A stretch of 64,000 bases of DNA from DASVAL01 sp035649575 (lineage in GTDB: Bacteria > Planctomycetota > UBA1135 > UBA2386). Shown here piece by piece: positions 50,859-60,257 of this stretch. Under the pieces are notes generated by a model that saw only the letters and a program-made list of their open reading frames with translations, had not been told where the DNA came from and did no database searches. The number at the start of each line of letters is the position of its first letter. Within the stretch, counting starts at the first letter, position 1. The stretch covers positions 25,438 through 89,437 of the forward strand of contig DASRJH010000297.1 of NCBI GenBank assembly GCA_035649575.1. Direction: 5' to 3'. The position numbers and the translations under genes were made by a program.

Positions 50859-50977
50859 GGGTAGGAAGGGGCGGCCCGCGCTGCCCTTGCCATTGGCCGA
50901 AAGATCACCCTAGGGCCTTGTCATGGTTGCGAGCCTGCCGGCCCGGGGTAATCTTGTCGACGAAAGCCTTCGAGACC

Positions 50978-52168
50978 ATGCGCCATCTCCTCGTACCGAT
51001 CTGCCTTCTCCTCTCGTTTGGCGGGATCTGCGCGCAGACCCCTCTTGCAGTCGGAACGACCACCGTCGCCTGGCCCAACACGACGGGAATCGGGTCTCCG
51101 TTCCTCGACGCGACCGTCTGCTACCCCGCGGTGACCGCAGGCGTGGACACCCCCTTGTTGCATCAAAGCACGGGGTGGCCCGTCGTCGTGTTCCTGCACG
51201 GCTATTCGCTTCTCGGAATCGACTACGCCGGGCTCGGCCGCGTTTGGGCTGGCGAAGGGTTCGTGGTCGTGCTCAGCAACACGGCTCAGTACAACTTCAT
51301 CCTCCAGGGGCAGGATGGTCGCGCACTCTATTCCGCCGTCTTGGCGGAGAACGGTCGGGTCGGTTCCTTCTTCGAGGGCGAGCTCGACGTGAGTCGCGTG
51401 GCCTTGGCCGGACACTCGATGGGCGGTGGCATGACGGGCGCGGTGTTGGCGAACAACCCTGGCTATCGCTGTGGCCTCGCGCTCGCACCCGCTTCCCCGG
51501 GTTGGGCCGTCGCCTCCCAGGTCACGTCGCCATTCGGCATCGTGGTCGGGACCGGTGACTGGGTCACGCCCTGGGCGTGGTACTCGATGCCCTACTACCA
51601 TGCGATCGCGAGCCAGAATGGGCTGAAGTTCCTCTACCTGCTGAACCAGGACTGCGATCACATGAACATCGCAGGGCTCAGCACATACCCATCGACCTCG
51701 GTGTTCGAGCGCGTTGCCGACGTGGGTGTCGGGTTCCTCAAGCACTTCCTCGACCTGGGCACCGGCGGACTCGAGAAGGCCGTCGGACCGGAAGCGCAGG
51801 CCGAGTCGCGCTTCCTCATGCTCGCGCAGGAGATCGCCACGCCGCAGATCTGGGCCGCGAACCCGCTGCAGATCGGAATGGGGACGCGCTTGTCGGTGGC
51901 CGTCGAGGAGGGGCCCGGTGGCATCATCGCCGCCCCGTCGTTGGGCCCTGGGTATTCCACGCCAATCGGCAACTTGATGCTCGATGCGAGCACGGCCTTC
52001 ATCCTGGCGGCGGGTCGCGCGCGGGGAGACCGGCGCATCGACGCCCATGTCAGCGTGCCCAACCTCCTGCCGCTGATCGGCCTCAACGTGGCACTCCAGG
52101 CGTTTGGCGCCACGTCCACGCAGCCATTGCAGCTCGGTTCGGCGATGCTGCTGACCGTCAAGCCGTGA
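50978..52168 (+). CDS. Secreted alpha/beta hydrolase (chlorophyllase/PAF-hydrolase-like)
   Basis: The 396-residue protein starts with a signal peptide (RHLLVPICLLLSFGGICAQ). VVVFLHGYSLLGIDY near residue 67 is the oxyanion region and AGHSMGGGMTGA near residue 146 the nucleophile elbow. A later Asp and His are plausible. The last 100 or so residues form a second beta-rich part (AFILAAGRARGDRRIDAH, LIGLNVALQAFGA) like C-terminal modules of other exported proteins in such bacteria. A copy of the hairpin element lies 41 bp downstream. Confidence 0.78.
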   Translation: MRHLLVPICLLLSFGGICAQTPLAVGTTTVAWPNTTGIGSPFLDATVCYPAVTAGVDTPLLHQSTGWPVVVFLHGYSLLGIDYAGLGRVWAGEGFVVVLSNTAQYNFILQGQDGRALYSAVLAENGRVGSFFEGELDVSRVALAGHSMGGGMTGAVLANNPGYRCGLALAPASPGWAVASQVTSPFGIVVGTGDWVTPWAWYSMPYYHAIASQNGLKFLYLLNQDCDHMNIAGLSTYPSTSVFERVADVGVGFLKHFLDLGTGGLEKAVGPEAQAESRFLMLAQEIATPQIWAANPLQIGMGTRLSVAVEEGPGGIIAAPSLGPGYSTPIGNLMLDASTAFILAAGRARGDRRIDAHVSVPNLLPLIGLNVALQAFGATSTQPLQLGSAMLLTVKP

Positions 52169-52209
52169 GTCTGGTCGCCTCTGCGAGGCGAACAGGCTCG
52201 GTCATGTTG

Positions 52210-52274
52210 CCCGCGCCGCAACGCGGGGAAACAACAACGGCGAAACACGCATCCAGCCCCGCTGCGGCGCGGGG
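52210..52274 (+). repeat. Dispersed hairpin element, copy 3
   Basis: Left arm 52210-52228 (CCCGCGCCGCAACGCGGGG), 28-nt loop, right arm 52257-52274 (CCCCGCTGCGGCGCGGGG). The stem foot differs from copies 1 and 4 but both sides changed together, keeping pairing. It lies between convergent genes. Confidence 0.9.
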
Positions 52275-52317
52275 AAGGGCTGCTCGTCGGCGAGGCGGTT
52301 CGATCGTGGCGACTTGA

Positions 52318-53325
52318 TCAGTCGGTGGCCACGAGCCGCGAAGTGAAGAGCCCCTGCTTGTCGCGCTGCTTGCGCCAGCCTTCGAACAGCACGCAGTGGC
52401 CGACGGGCGCGCGCAGCGAAGAACCGGGGCCGGCGCAGAGCAGGACATCGGGTTGGAACTCGCGCATCGCAGTGCGCACGCTGGCCGAGAAGTCGAACGT
52501 CGACAGCACCTGCTCGTGCGTCGTGTAGTGCAGCAGCTCGCGTGGATCCGCGGACCACGGTGAGTGCACGTTGCCGAAGCCGTCGATGAGGTGGCACGCC
52601 GGCGGCACGACCGGCAGGTCGGCGAAGGACGCAGTTGCCTGCTCCGAAGTGCCGGCACAGAGGCGCGTGTGGAACGGACCGTGGCCAGCGAGCCGATACG
52701 GAAAGTCGCGGTCGCCGATCCTCACCTTCGGCAACCGCGTCAGCAGTTCGCCGATCGCGGCTTCGGTGCCGGCGAGCACTTCGTGACCGCCCAGGTGGAT
52801 GCTGTAGTCGCAGAAGTAATCGTCGCCGCGGTCCTGCAGCGCGTGCACGATGGCCCGCACGGCGACCTCGAGGACCGGATTGCGATGCCAGTCGTCGCCG
52901 ACCGTCGTCGTGAGCACCTGCCCGCCTGTGACCTGTTTCTGCAGCGCAGCCATCGTCGCGACGAGGCGCCACCCGCTCAGCGGATCGAGCGCGCCGCTGG
53001 CCGGCAGCGCCGTGTACCAGCCGAGCGAGTTGCCGGCGACCGCGAGGATCTCGTATCGCTCGCGCAGGTGTTCGGCGTGCGCGAGCGTGCCGAAGTAGAT
53101 GAGCTCCGCGGCGTTCTCGCCGTCGAGGTGCAGGCTCGGCCGGAACTTCTCGGCGCCATCGATCTCCGACAGCGGCGCGCGACCCTGCGAACGGCGCCAG
53201 TCGTCACAGGCTCGCAGCGCGTCCGCGACGGGGCCCGGTCGCAGCGTCCGGCCGAGGAAGCCGAGCTCGTCCTTGCCGTAGGAACCGCGCCCGGGGCAGA
53301 ACAAGACCGCGGTGGGCTTCGTCAC
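52318..53325 (-). CDS. FabD-like acyl/malonyl-CoA:ACP acyltransferase
   Basis: The 335-residue protein has the acyltransferase fold: VLFCPGRGSYGKDELGFLG at the start, EILAVAGNSLGWYTALPASG near residue 95 with the nucleophile Ser in GNSLG, and LAGHGPFHTRLCAG near residue 216 with the catalytic His region. FabD loads malonyl groups onto ACP. The GNSLG in place of GHSLG and the adjacent E1 dehydrogenase gene suggest another acyl group. The GTG start at 53325 overlaps the E1 gene stop. Confidence 0.8.
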   Translation of the reverse strand: MTKPTAVLFCPGRGSYGKDELGFLGRTLRPGPVADALRACDDWRRSQGRAPLSEIDGAEKFRPSLHLDGENAAELIYFGTLAHAEHLRERYEILAVAGNSLGWYTALPASGALDPLSGWRLVATMAALQKQVTGGQVLTTTVGDDWHRNPVLEVAVRAIVHALQDRGDDYFCDYSIHLGGHEVLAGTEAAIGELLTRLPKVRIGDRDFPYRLAGHGPFHTRLCAGTSEQATASFADLPVVPPACHLIDGFGNVHSPWSADPRELLHYTTHEQVLSTFDFSASVRTAMREFQPDVLLCAGPGSSLRAPVGHCVLFEGWRKQRDKQGLFTSRLVATD

Positions 53326-55571
53326 TGCACCTTCTCCTCGCAGATGGACAGTGCGGCCTGTTCGATGTCTGACTCGGAGACCAGCACGAGGTTCGCGGCG
53401 GCGGCGAGCGGCACGTAGCTGTCGACCGCGGCGACGCGGCGCAGCACACACCCCTCGAGCTCGGGATCCTGGCTCAGCTCCGTCAGGATCATCGGGCTCG
53501 GTCCGCCGTGCGTGTAGCGGCACTCGTCGACGACGAGACAGCGCCGCGTCGCGCGCACGTGCTGCTTCACCTGGTCGATCGGCAGCGGCAGCAGCCAGCG
53601 CAGGTCGAACACACGCGCCGCGATGCCGCGCTCTCGCAGCCGCTGCTGCACGCGCAGGCTCATCCAGAGGCCGTTGCCGAACGTCACGATCGTGAGCTGG
53701 TCGTCGTCGCTCGGCCCGTAGACGCGGCCCTCGCCGGGTTCCATGAGCTCGTGTGGCGGCGGATACGGGAACTGCCACCGCCCGTCGTTTTGCGCATGCA
53801 GGTCCTTCTGCATGTAGAGCGCGATCGGCTCGAGGAACAGGCACACCATGCCGTGCTGCTGCGCCATGGCCGTCATCGTGCGCAGCATCAGCACCGCATC
53901 GTCGGCGCGAGCCGGCACGCCGAGCACGATGCCCGGGATGTCGAGCAGGGCACCGACCGAGTTGTCGTTGTGGAAGTGCCCGCCGAACCCCTTCTGGTAG
54001 GCGAGACCCGCGATGCGCACGACCATCGGGTTCCGGTAGCGACCCCTGCTGAAGAACTGCAGCGAAGCGGCTTCCCCGCGGATCTGGTCGATCGCGTTGT
54101 GCACGTAGGCGAGATACTGGATCTCCGGGAACGGCAGACCTCCCGCCTGCGCCATGCCCTGCGCGAGCCCGAGGATCGTCGTCTCGTCGAGCATCGTGTT
54201 GAACACACGCCCGGGACCGAACGTCTCGAACAGGCCAGCCGTCGCGTTGTAGACGCCGCCCTTCTTCGCGACGTCCTCGCCGAACAGGAATGCGTTCGGG
54301 TACGCGGCGAACAGGTCCGTGAGCGCCTGCGGAATGCGGAATGCGAGGTGTCGCGGCCGCGGGTCGTCCTCGGGCAGCTTGCCGCGGAAGACCTTCGCCC
54401 GCGTTTCGGAATCCGCGACCTGCACCCGACATTGACCTGCCTGTGGGCGCGCGAGCGGCTTCACGATCTCGGCGACGGTCGCGAGCTTCCTGCGGGTCGC
54501 TGCCTCGGCCGCGGCGCGGCGCAGGCGCTGGTCGGTGTCGTGGCAGAGCGCCGTGAGCGCATCCTTGCCGATCGCACCGCATCGCAGCAGCAGGTCCGCG
54601 AACGCGAGCAACGGATCGCGCCGTTCGTTCTGTTCGATCTCGTCGAGCGTCAGGTAGTTCGTCTCGACGTCGGAACCCGCGTGGCCCATCAGCCTGACCA
54701 TCTTCGTGTGCACGAAGGCAGGCTTGCGATGCGAGCGCACGTAGGCGATCGCCTCCGCGGCCGTGGCCCACACGCCCGGGAAGTCCTGGCTGTCGCACGC
54801 GAAATAGCGGATGCCGGGGCGCGCCTGCATCATGCGGGCGACGAACGTGTCCGGCGTGCGCACCGAAATGCCGATGCCGTTGTCCTCGCACGCGAACAGG
54901 ATCGGACACGGCAGGCTGTGCAGCACCGCGGCGCCTGCAGCGTGGAAGCCGGCCTGCGCCGTCGCATGGTTCATCGAGGCGTCGCCGAAGCTGCAGTAGA
55001 CGATGCTGTCCCAGGGCACACCGCGCTGCACGGGCAGACCTTGTCGCTCGAGTCGCTGCAGCGACATCGCGAAGCCCGTGGCCTTGGGCAGATGACTCGC
55101 GATCGTGCTGGTCTGCGGCGGCGCGTGCAGCGTCGGCGAACCGAGCACCTTGTGCCGGCCGCCGCTGACCGGGTCTTCTGCGGAGGCGCAGAACGAGAGC
55201 ATCGCATCGAAGAACGGTGTCTCGCCCCTGCCCTTGCGCGCGCGCGCGGCCATGAAGGCGCCGCTGCGGTAGTGCAAGAAGGCCGTGTCGGTCGTCTCGA
55301 GCAGGTGGCCGAAGACGGCGTTCGCTTCGTGACCGCTGCTGCCGATCGTGTAGTAGCTGATGCCCTTGTCCTTGAGCTCGCGCGACAGCAGGTCCTGCAG
55401 CCGCGACTGGATCGCCGACTCGAACAGCGCTATGGCCTGGCGGCGCGTCAGCGAGGAGTGTGCGGCGATCGGCTCGTCGAGCGCGCCAGTGGAGGCGGGG
55501 TCGGGGCCCGGATGTTCGCGCAGCAGCGTGAGCAGGCGTTCGGTGACGGGGCCTTCGCGGCGGATCGACAT
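53322..55571 (-). CDS. Fused E1 alpha/beta 2-oxo acid dehydrogenase
   Basis: The 749-residue protein joins the two subunits of a TPP-dependent E1 enzyme. Residues 1-390 are alpha-like: YYTIGSSGHEANAVFGHLL, SIVYCSFGDASMNHATAQAG and ACEDNGIGISV form the TPP site. Residues 395-749 are beta-like with NAFLFGEDVAKKGGVY and FLEPIALYMQKDL. This resembles branched-chain or pyruvate dehydrogenase E1. No E2 or E3 gene is in the window. GTGA couples it to the FabD-like gene. Confidence 0.87.
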   Translation of the reverse strand: MSIRREGPVTERLLTLLREHPGPDPASTGALDEPIAAHSSLTRRQAIALFESAIQSRLQDLLSRELKDKGISYYTIGSSGHEANAVFGHLLETTDTAFLHYRSGAFMAARARKGRGETPFFDAMLSFCASAEDPVSGGRHKVLGSPTLHAPPQTSTIASHLPKATGFAMSLQRLERQGLPVQRGVPWDSIVYCSFGDASMNHATAQAGFHAAGAAVLHSLPCPILFACEDNGIGISVRTPDTFVARMMQARPGIRYFACDSQDFPGVWATAAEAIAYVRSHRKPAFVHTKMVRLMGHAGSDVETNYLTLDEIEQNERRDPLLAFADLLLRCGAIGKDALTALCHDTDQRLRRAAAEAATRRKLATVAEIVKPLARPQAGQCRVQVADSETRAKVFRGKLPEDDPRPRHLAFRIPQALTDLFAAYPNAFLFGEDVAKKGGVYNATAGLFETFGPGRVFNTMLDETTILGLAQGMAQAGGLPFPEIQYLAYVHNAIDQIRGEAASLQFFSRGRYRNPMVVRIAGLAYQKGFGGHFHNDNSVGALLDIPGIVLGVPARADDAVLMLRTMTAMAQQHGMVCLFLEPIALYMQKDLHAQNDGRWQFPYPPPHELMEPGEGRVYGPSDDDQLTIVTFGNGLWMSLRVQQRLRERGIAARVFDLRWLLPLPIDQVKQHVRATRRCLVVDECRYTHGGPSPMILTELSQDPELEGCVLRRVAAVDSYVPLAAAANLVLVSESDIEQAALSICEEKVQ

Positions 55572-55706
55572 GGGTACGGGGGGCGCGGATCTTACGAGCC
55601 TCGGGCGCTGGAGCCACTGCGCATCAACGCCATCGCGCTATGCGGAAATGGTGATCGATGCGAGAGAGGGAATAGCGGTGGAGAACGAGCGTCGATGCCC
55701 CCTTGA

Positions 55707-56225
55707 ATGGCGTGGCCATGGATCCTGGTTGCCTGGACATTCGTCTTTGCTGCTGTCGCTTGCAGCGTCTTGGAGTCGTTCGAAGCCTTGCTTCTCTGTC
55801 TGTTCGCCGTCGTGTTCGTCGTCGTGCCTGTGTCGTTCGGGGCCGTCGTGGCGGGCGTTGCGGAGCGAAAGCGGCATTTGTGGGTGAATGGCTGCGTCGC
55901 AATAGTCGTCGCGGTATCCGGAACCGTCGGCGGTGTATTGGTGGGAAGAGTTGTCTACCGCGCGCAGGTCGGGCACAGCTGTGAGCGCGGTGATGCGTTG
56001 GCTGCGGCCTTGGAGACCTACCGAAGCACGCATGGCCACTACCCCGCGCAGCTCGAGGCGCTGGCGCCAGCCTTCGTGCCAACCATCCCTGACACCTGTA
56101 TCGGCATCTGGGGGAAGGCTCCGTTCGACTACGACCCCTACGGCCAGGAGTACTACCTGAGTTTCTTGGGTTCGGGTTGGGACAAGTGGATCCGGGCATC
56201 GCACGGCACCTGGTGGTGTGACTGA
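55707..56225 (+). CDS. Membrane protein with a pilin-like C-terminal region
   Basis: The 172-residue protein has up to three hydrophobic helices in its first 90 residues. GDALAAALETYRSTHGHYPA (about residue 95) then resembles the segment after the helix in major pseudopilins. IPDTCIGIWGKAPFDYDPYG with two Cys residues could form a disulfide-bound outer domain. Function unknown. The start codon is uncertain. Confidence 0.65.
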   Translation: MAWPWILVAWTFVFAAVACSVLESFEALLLCLFAVVFVVVPVSFGAVVAGVAERKRHLWVNGCVAIVVAVSGTVGGVLVGRVVYRAQVGHSCERGDALAAALETYRSTHGHYPAQLEALAPAFVPTIPDTCIGIWGKAPFDYDPYGQEYYLSFLGSGWDKWIRASHGTWWCD

Positions 56226-56302
56226 GCCCGGTTGGTCTGGCAGCGGTACACGCCAGGTCCTGCGATCGTGCATCCGACTCCTGTGTGTCCTGACTGTTCC
56301 TT

Positions 56303-57583
56303 GTGCTGCAGCGAGCGAGAGGTTCCGATGAAGAGGTGACCGGTGCCGCCGCCGAACCGATCCGCTCCGCGTCTCTCGACCTCGCAACTGAGCTGCGCGA
56401 GTTCGCTGCCTTCGGTACGCGCACGATCGTCGGCGAGCTCGCTGTCGCGGGTCTGCGCGTGCCGACGTTCACGAACGAGTTCTGGACGTCGACGCAGCGC
56501 GAAGGGCACAGCCTGCACGAGATCAGCTACCGCGCGTGCTTCAAGCCGTCGCTGCCCGCGTTCTTCGTCGAGCGGTTGTCGAAGCCGGGCGATCGCGTGC
56601 TCGACCCGTTCATGGGCCGCGGCACGACGCCGCTCGAGGCGGCGCTGCGCGGGCGGGTGCCGTGCGGCAACGACGTGAATCCGCTCTCGGCGCTGCTGGT
56701 GCAGCCGCGGTTCTGTCCGCCGTCGCTCGCGGCCGTGCGTGCGCGGATCGAGTCGCTCGATCTGACCTGGCACGGCGAGCTAGACGAGGACCTGCTCGTC
56801 TTCTTCCATCCTGACACCCTGCGCGCGATCTGCGGTTTGCGCGAGCAGCTACTCGCGAAGGCCGCGAACGGCACGCTCGATGCCGTGGACGAGTGGATCC
56901 GCATGATCGCCGTGAACCGCCTCACGGGCCACTCGGCCGGCTTCTTCTCGGTCTACACGCTGCCGCCGAACCAGGCGACCTCGGCGGTTGCGCAGCGCAA
57001 GATCAACGAGAAGCGCAAGCAGACGCCGCCGTTCCGCGACGTGAAGGCGATCCTCGCGAAGAAATCGAAGTCGCTGCTGCGCGACGTGAGCCCTTTGTGG
57101 CGCCGCGACTCGGAGGTCTTCGCGCGACAGGCCGTGTTGACGACGGGGCCGGCGAGCAAGATGCCGCAGTTCGCGGATGGCAGCGTGCAGCTCGTCGTGA
57201 CGTCGCCGCCATTCCTCGACGTCGTGCAATACGCGGACGACAACTGGATGCGCTGCTGGTTCTGCGGCATCGACAGCCAGGCGGTGCCGATCACGATGGC
57301 GCGCACGGTCGAAGCGTGGCAGCAGGCGATGGGCGAGGTGTTCGTGGAGCTGCACCGCATCGTGCGCGGTGGCGGTTACGTCGCGTTCGAAGTGGGCGAG
57401 GTGCGCAAGGGCAAGGTGCGGCTCGAAGAAGCGGTCGTGCCGTGCGCCGTGGATGCAGGGTTCGTGCCGATGCTCGTCATGGTGAACGCGCAGGAATTCA
57501 CGAAGACCGCGAACTGCTGGGGCATCGACAACAACGAGGCCGGCACCAACACGAACCGCATCGTCGCGCTACGGCGGAAGTGA
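56303..57583 (+). CDS. N4/N6-type DNA methyltransferase
   Basis: The 426-residue protein has the amino-methyltransferase motifs: DPFMGRGTTPLEAALRG near residue 100 binds SAM, and TSPPFLDVVQYADDNWMRCW near residue 296 holds the SPPF catalytic motif IV. The type of base is not decided by these motifs (SPP[YF] occurs in both N4-cytosine and N6-adenine enzymes). No restriction gene is adjacent, so it looks like an orphan, possibly regulatory, methyltransferase. The start may lie slightly downstream of the GTG at 56303. Confidence 0.85.
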   Translation: MLQRARGSDEEVTGAAAEPIRSASLDLATELREFAAFGTRTIVGELAVAGLRVPTFTNEFWTSTQREGHSLHEISYRACFKPSLPAFFVERLSKPGDRVLDPFMGRGTTPLEAALRGRVPCGNDVNPLSALLVQPRFCPPSLAAVRARIESLDLTWHGELDEDLLVFFHPDTLRAICGLREQLLAKAANGTLDAVDEWIRMIAVNRLTGHSAGFFSVYTLPPNQATSAVAQRKINEKRKQTPPFRDVKAILAKKSKSLLRDVSPLWRRDSEVFARQAVLTTGPASKMPQFADGSVQLVVTSPPFLDVVQYADDNWMRCWFCGIDSQAVPITMARTVEAWQQAMGEVFVELHRIVRGGGYVAFEVGEVRKGKVRLEEAVVPCAVDAGFVPMLVMVNAQEFTKTANCWGIDNNEAGTNTNRIVALRRK

Positions 57584-57847
57584 GACAGACTGCGCGGCTG
57601 TCGCCGTGGAGGTTCCCCGCAGTTGATGAACGGTGGCGCTGAGCTCGCGTATTCGTCTCGCGTTCGCGGAGTGCGCGCACGCGACCAACGCAAAGATCGC
57701 CACCGCGAACGACAGCGTCAGAGGATCGGTCTGGTATGGCGCGAACGTGAGGCCCTTTGCGAGCAGCACGGCGTAGAACGCAGCGGGGACCCAGATCAAG
57801 TAGTCGAAGAGCGAGTGAGTCGAGGAATGGGGCGTGCGGGCGGTCAT
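57569..57847 (-). CDS. Small membrane protein of unknown function
   Basis: The 92-residue protein has two hydrophobic helices (FDYLIWVPAAFYAVLLAKGL and LTLSFAVAIFALVACA), then a basic helix. The ATG at 57847 gives MTARTPHSS; an alternative start lies at 57877. It overlaps the methyltransferase end by 15 bp on the opposite strand. I do not recognise a family. Confidence 0.55.
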   Translation of the reverse strand: MTARTPHSSTHSLFDYLIWVPAAFYAVLLAKGLTFAPYQTDPLTLSFAVAIFALVACAHSANARRIRELSATVHQLRGTSTATAAQSVSLPP

Positions 57848-57945
57848 GGGTACAACCTCGGGAACGGAGACTATCAAGAGTTCTGCACTCCTTCACCCGG
57901 GTGTCAACCGATGCCGTGGGAGAGCCGCTGCGCCTGTCTGTTGGC

Positions 57946-59454
57946 CTAGCCAACCCCGTCGCGCAGCGCCTTCTTCTGGATCTTCCCCGAGCCCGTGCGC
58001 GGCAACGCTGCCATGAACCGCACTTCCTTCGGCGCTTTGAAGTGCGCGATGCGATCGCGGCAGAACGAGATCAACTCGTTTGCCGTTGCCGAGGCAGAGG
58101 GACGCAGCACGACCGCGGCGGTGACTCGCTCACCCCAGACCGGGTCGGGCACACCGAACACCGCGCACTCGAGCACCGCAGGATGCGCGTAGAACACGTT
58201 CTCGACTTCGACCGAATACACCGACTCGCCGCCGGTCTTGATGACGTCCTTCTTGCGATCGACGATGTCGACGTAGCCGTGCGCGTCGATCGTCGCGAGG
58301 TCGCCCGTGCGCAGGAACCCATCCTCGTCGAACGCCGCGGCCGTCGCCGCGGGGTCCTGCCAATACCCGGGAGTCACGGTCGCGCCGCGCACGCGGATCT
58401 CACCGACCGTGTGCTCGTCGGCTGCCACCGGTTTCCCGCGGTCGTCGACGACCTCGAGCTCGACGCCGTAGAACGGCCTCCCGGTCTTGCACTTCCAGCG
58501 CAGCTGTTGCGCCAGCGGCAGCCGCTGCAGTTCGGGCGTCAGCAGGCTCACGGTCAAATACGGGCTCGTCTCGGTCATGCCGTAGGTCTGCACGTAATCG
58601 CAGCGGAACGTCGCGAGGATGCGCCGCACGGTGTCGGGTGCGATCGGGGCGCCGCCGCTCAGCATCACGCGCAGCGAGTAGGCGCGGTCGGAGGCGGCCG
58701 GCTCGTTCACCATGAGGTTGAGCATCGTCGGCACGAGGTTCGTGATCGTGATGCGATCGTTGGCGAGCAGGTCGAGTGCCTGGATCGGCGTGAACGTCGG
58801 CAGGAAGGCATGCGTGCCGCAGACGGCGGTGATCGCGAACGTGGCCCACGCGTCGGCGAGGTGGAACATCGGCGCGACGTGAGCCCAGCGGTCATCGGCC
58901 GTCAGCGACAGTTCCTTCACGGCAGCGAGCGCGTGTGTGCAGACGTTGCGGTGCGTCAACACGACGCCTTTGGGCGCACCGGTCGTCCCACTGGTGTAGT
59001 AGAGCTGCGCCGGTTGGTCGGCGCCGGCCAACGCCACCGGCGAGCCGCGTCGTTCGCCCGTGGCGATCGCATCGGCGACGAGCACCGCTCCGGCTCGCGC
59101 GGCGGTGCCGATCTCGGCGGCGCGCTGCCGGTGAGCCGCGTCGTGCAGCAGCATTGCGCTGCCGCTGTGCTCGAGGATCGTGCGCTGTTCGCCAGCCGCC
59201 AGCCGCGTGTTCAACGACACGAGGATGGCGCCCGCGGCAGCCACGCCGAAGTAGGCCAGGAAGTGATCGATGTCATTGTGCATGAGGCAGCCGACGCGAT
59301 CACCCGGTTGAACCCCTCGCGCATGCAGCGTCGCGGCGAGGCGCGTCGCCGCCTGCATGGCAGCGCGGTAGTCGAGCACGCGGTAGCCCTGGCGCAGGGC
59401 TTGGCGCTGCGGGGACTTCGTTGCCGCGTCGGCGAGAAACGACCAGACATTCAC
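57946..59454 (-). CDS. AMP-forming acyl-CoA synthetase
   Basis: The 502-residue protein matches fatty-acyl-CoA ligases: YYTSGTTGAPKGVVLTHRN near residue 151 is the P-loop-like A3 motif, QTYGMTETSPY near residue 299 A5, LRTGDLATIDAHGYVDIVDR near residue 382 A7/A8 and GSGKIQKKALRDG near 490 the A10 Lys. It activates a carboxylate, probably a fatty acid, as acyl-adenylate then CoA thioester. The start is the GTG at 59454. It is divergent from the pseudouridine synthase gene. Confidence 0.9.
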   Translation of the reverse strand: MNVWSFLADAATKSPQRQALRQGYRVLDYRAAMQAATRLAATLHARGVQPGDRVGCLMHNDIDHFLAYFGVAAAGAILVSLNTRLAAGEQRTILEHSGSAMLLHDAAHRQRAAEIGTAARAGAVLVADAIATGERRGSPVALAGADQPAQLYYTSGTTGAPKGVVLTHRNVCTHALAAVKELSLTADDRWAHVAPMFHLADAWATFAITAVCGTHAFLPTFTPIQALDLLANDRITITNLVPTMLNLMVNEPAASDRAYSLRVMLSGGAPIAPDTVRRILATFRCDYVQTYGMTETSPYLTVSLLTPELQRLPLAQQLRWKCKTGRPFYGVELEVVDDRGKPVAADEHTVGEIRVRGATVTPGYWQDPAATAAAFDEDGFLRTGDLATIDAHGYVDIVDRKKDVIKTGGESVYSVEVENVFYAHPAVLECAVFGVPDPVWGERVTAAVVLRPSASATANELISFCRDRIAHFKAPKEVRFMAALPRTGSGKIQKKALRDGVG

Positions 59455-59510
59455 GCCCTGGGTGTAGCGGGCGGTTGTCTTGGGAGCGAGGACTGCTCCA
59501 ATCCTGCCCC

Positions 59511-60257
59511 ATGTTCGAGGTGCCTTCGAATCCGCTGCCGGCTCCGCTGTCCGAGGCCACTGCCGACGTGGTGGTGCAGCCGCCGTTGCGCGTGTTGCAC
59601 CTCGACGCCGACTTCGTCGCGGTCAGCAAGCCGAGCGGGTTGCTCGTCCATCGCGACGATCACCACAAGGACGCACCCGCTGCGCTGCAGGTCGTGCGCG
59701 ACCAGCTCGGCAGGTTCCTCTACCCGTTCCACCGGTTGGACCGCGCGACTTCCGGGGTCCTGCTGTTCGCGTTCTCTTCGGCGGCGGCCGCCGCGCTGCA
59801 GGCCTGTCTCGCATCGCCGGATGCCGTGAAGGAATACATGGCGTTGTTGCGCTGGCCCGGCGGCGACCGTTCGCTGCCCGACGCGTGGAAGTGCGACGAA
59901 CCGCTCGCGGACGAGAAGGACAAGCTGCGGCACGCGTGCACGGAGTTCGAGCTCGTAGAAGCGTTCCGCCACTGCGCGCTCGTGCGCTGCCGCATCTCGA
60001 CGGGTCGTTATCACCAGATCCGGCGGCACGCGAGCATCTGCGGGCGCCACATCCTCGGCGATGAGACGCACGGCCGAGCGCGGCTCAACGCTGCATTCCG
60101 CGACCGGTACGGTTTGCAGCGGCTCTTCCTGCACCTGCAGCGGATCTCGATGCGTCACCTCGTCACGAACGAACGGCTCGAGCTCCCGGATCCGATGCCG
60201 CCCGAACTGTTCGCCGTGCTCGAGCGGCTCCGCGCTGACTTCGGCGACTTCGAATGA
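59511..60257 (+). CDS. RluA/TruC-family pseudouridine synthase
   Basis: The 248-residue protein has the RluA signature PFHRLDRATSGVLLFAFSS near residue 71 with the catalytic Asp, and TGRYHQIRRHASICGRHILG near residue 162. The N-terminus lacks an S4 domain. The short length and VAVSKPSGLLVHRDDHH near residue 40 resemble TruC, which modifies tRNA U65. A substrate call is tentative. The start is the ATG at 59511. Confidence 0.88.
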   Translation: MFEVPSNPLPAPLSEATADVVVQPPLRVLHLDADFVAVSKPSGLLVHRDDHHKDAPAALQVVRDQLGRFLYPFHRLDRATSGVLLFAFSSAAAAALQACLASPDAVKEYMALLRWPGGDRSLPDAWKCDEPLADEKDKLRHACTEFELVEAFRHCALVRCRISTGRYHQIRRHASICGRHILGDETHGRARLNAAFRDRYGLQRLFLHLQRISMRHLVTNERLELPDPMPPELFAVLERLRADFGDFE

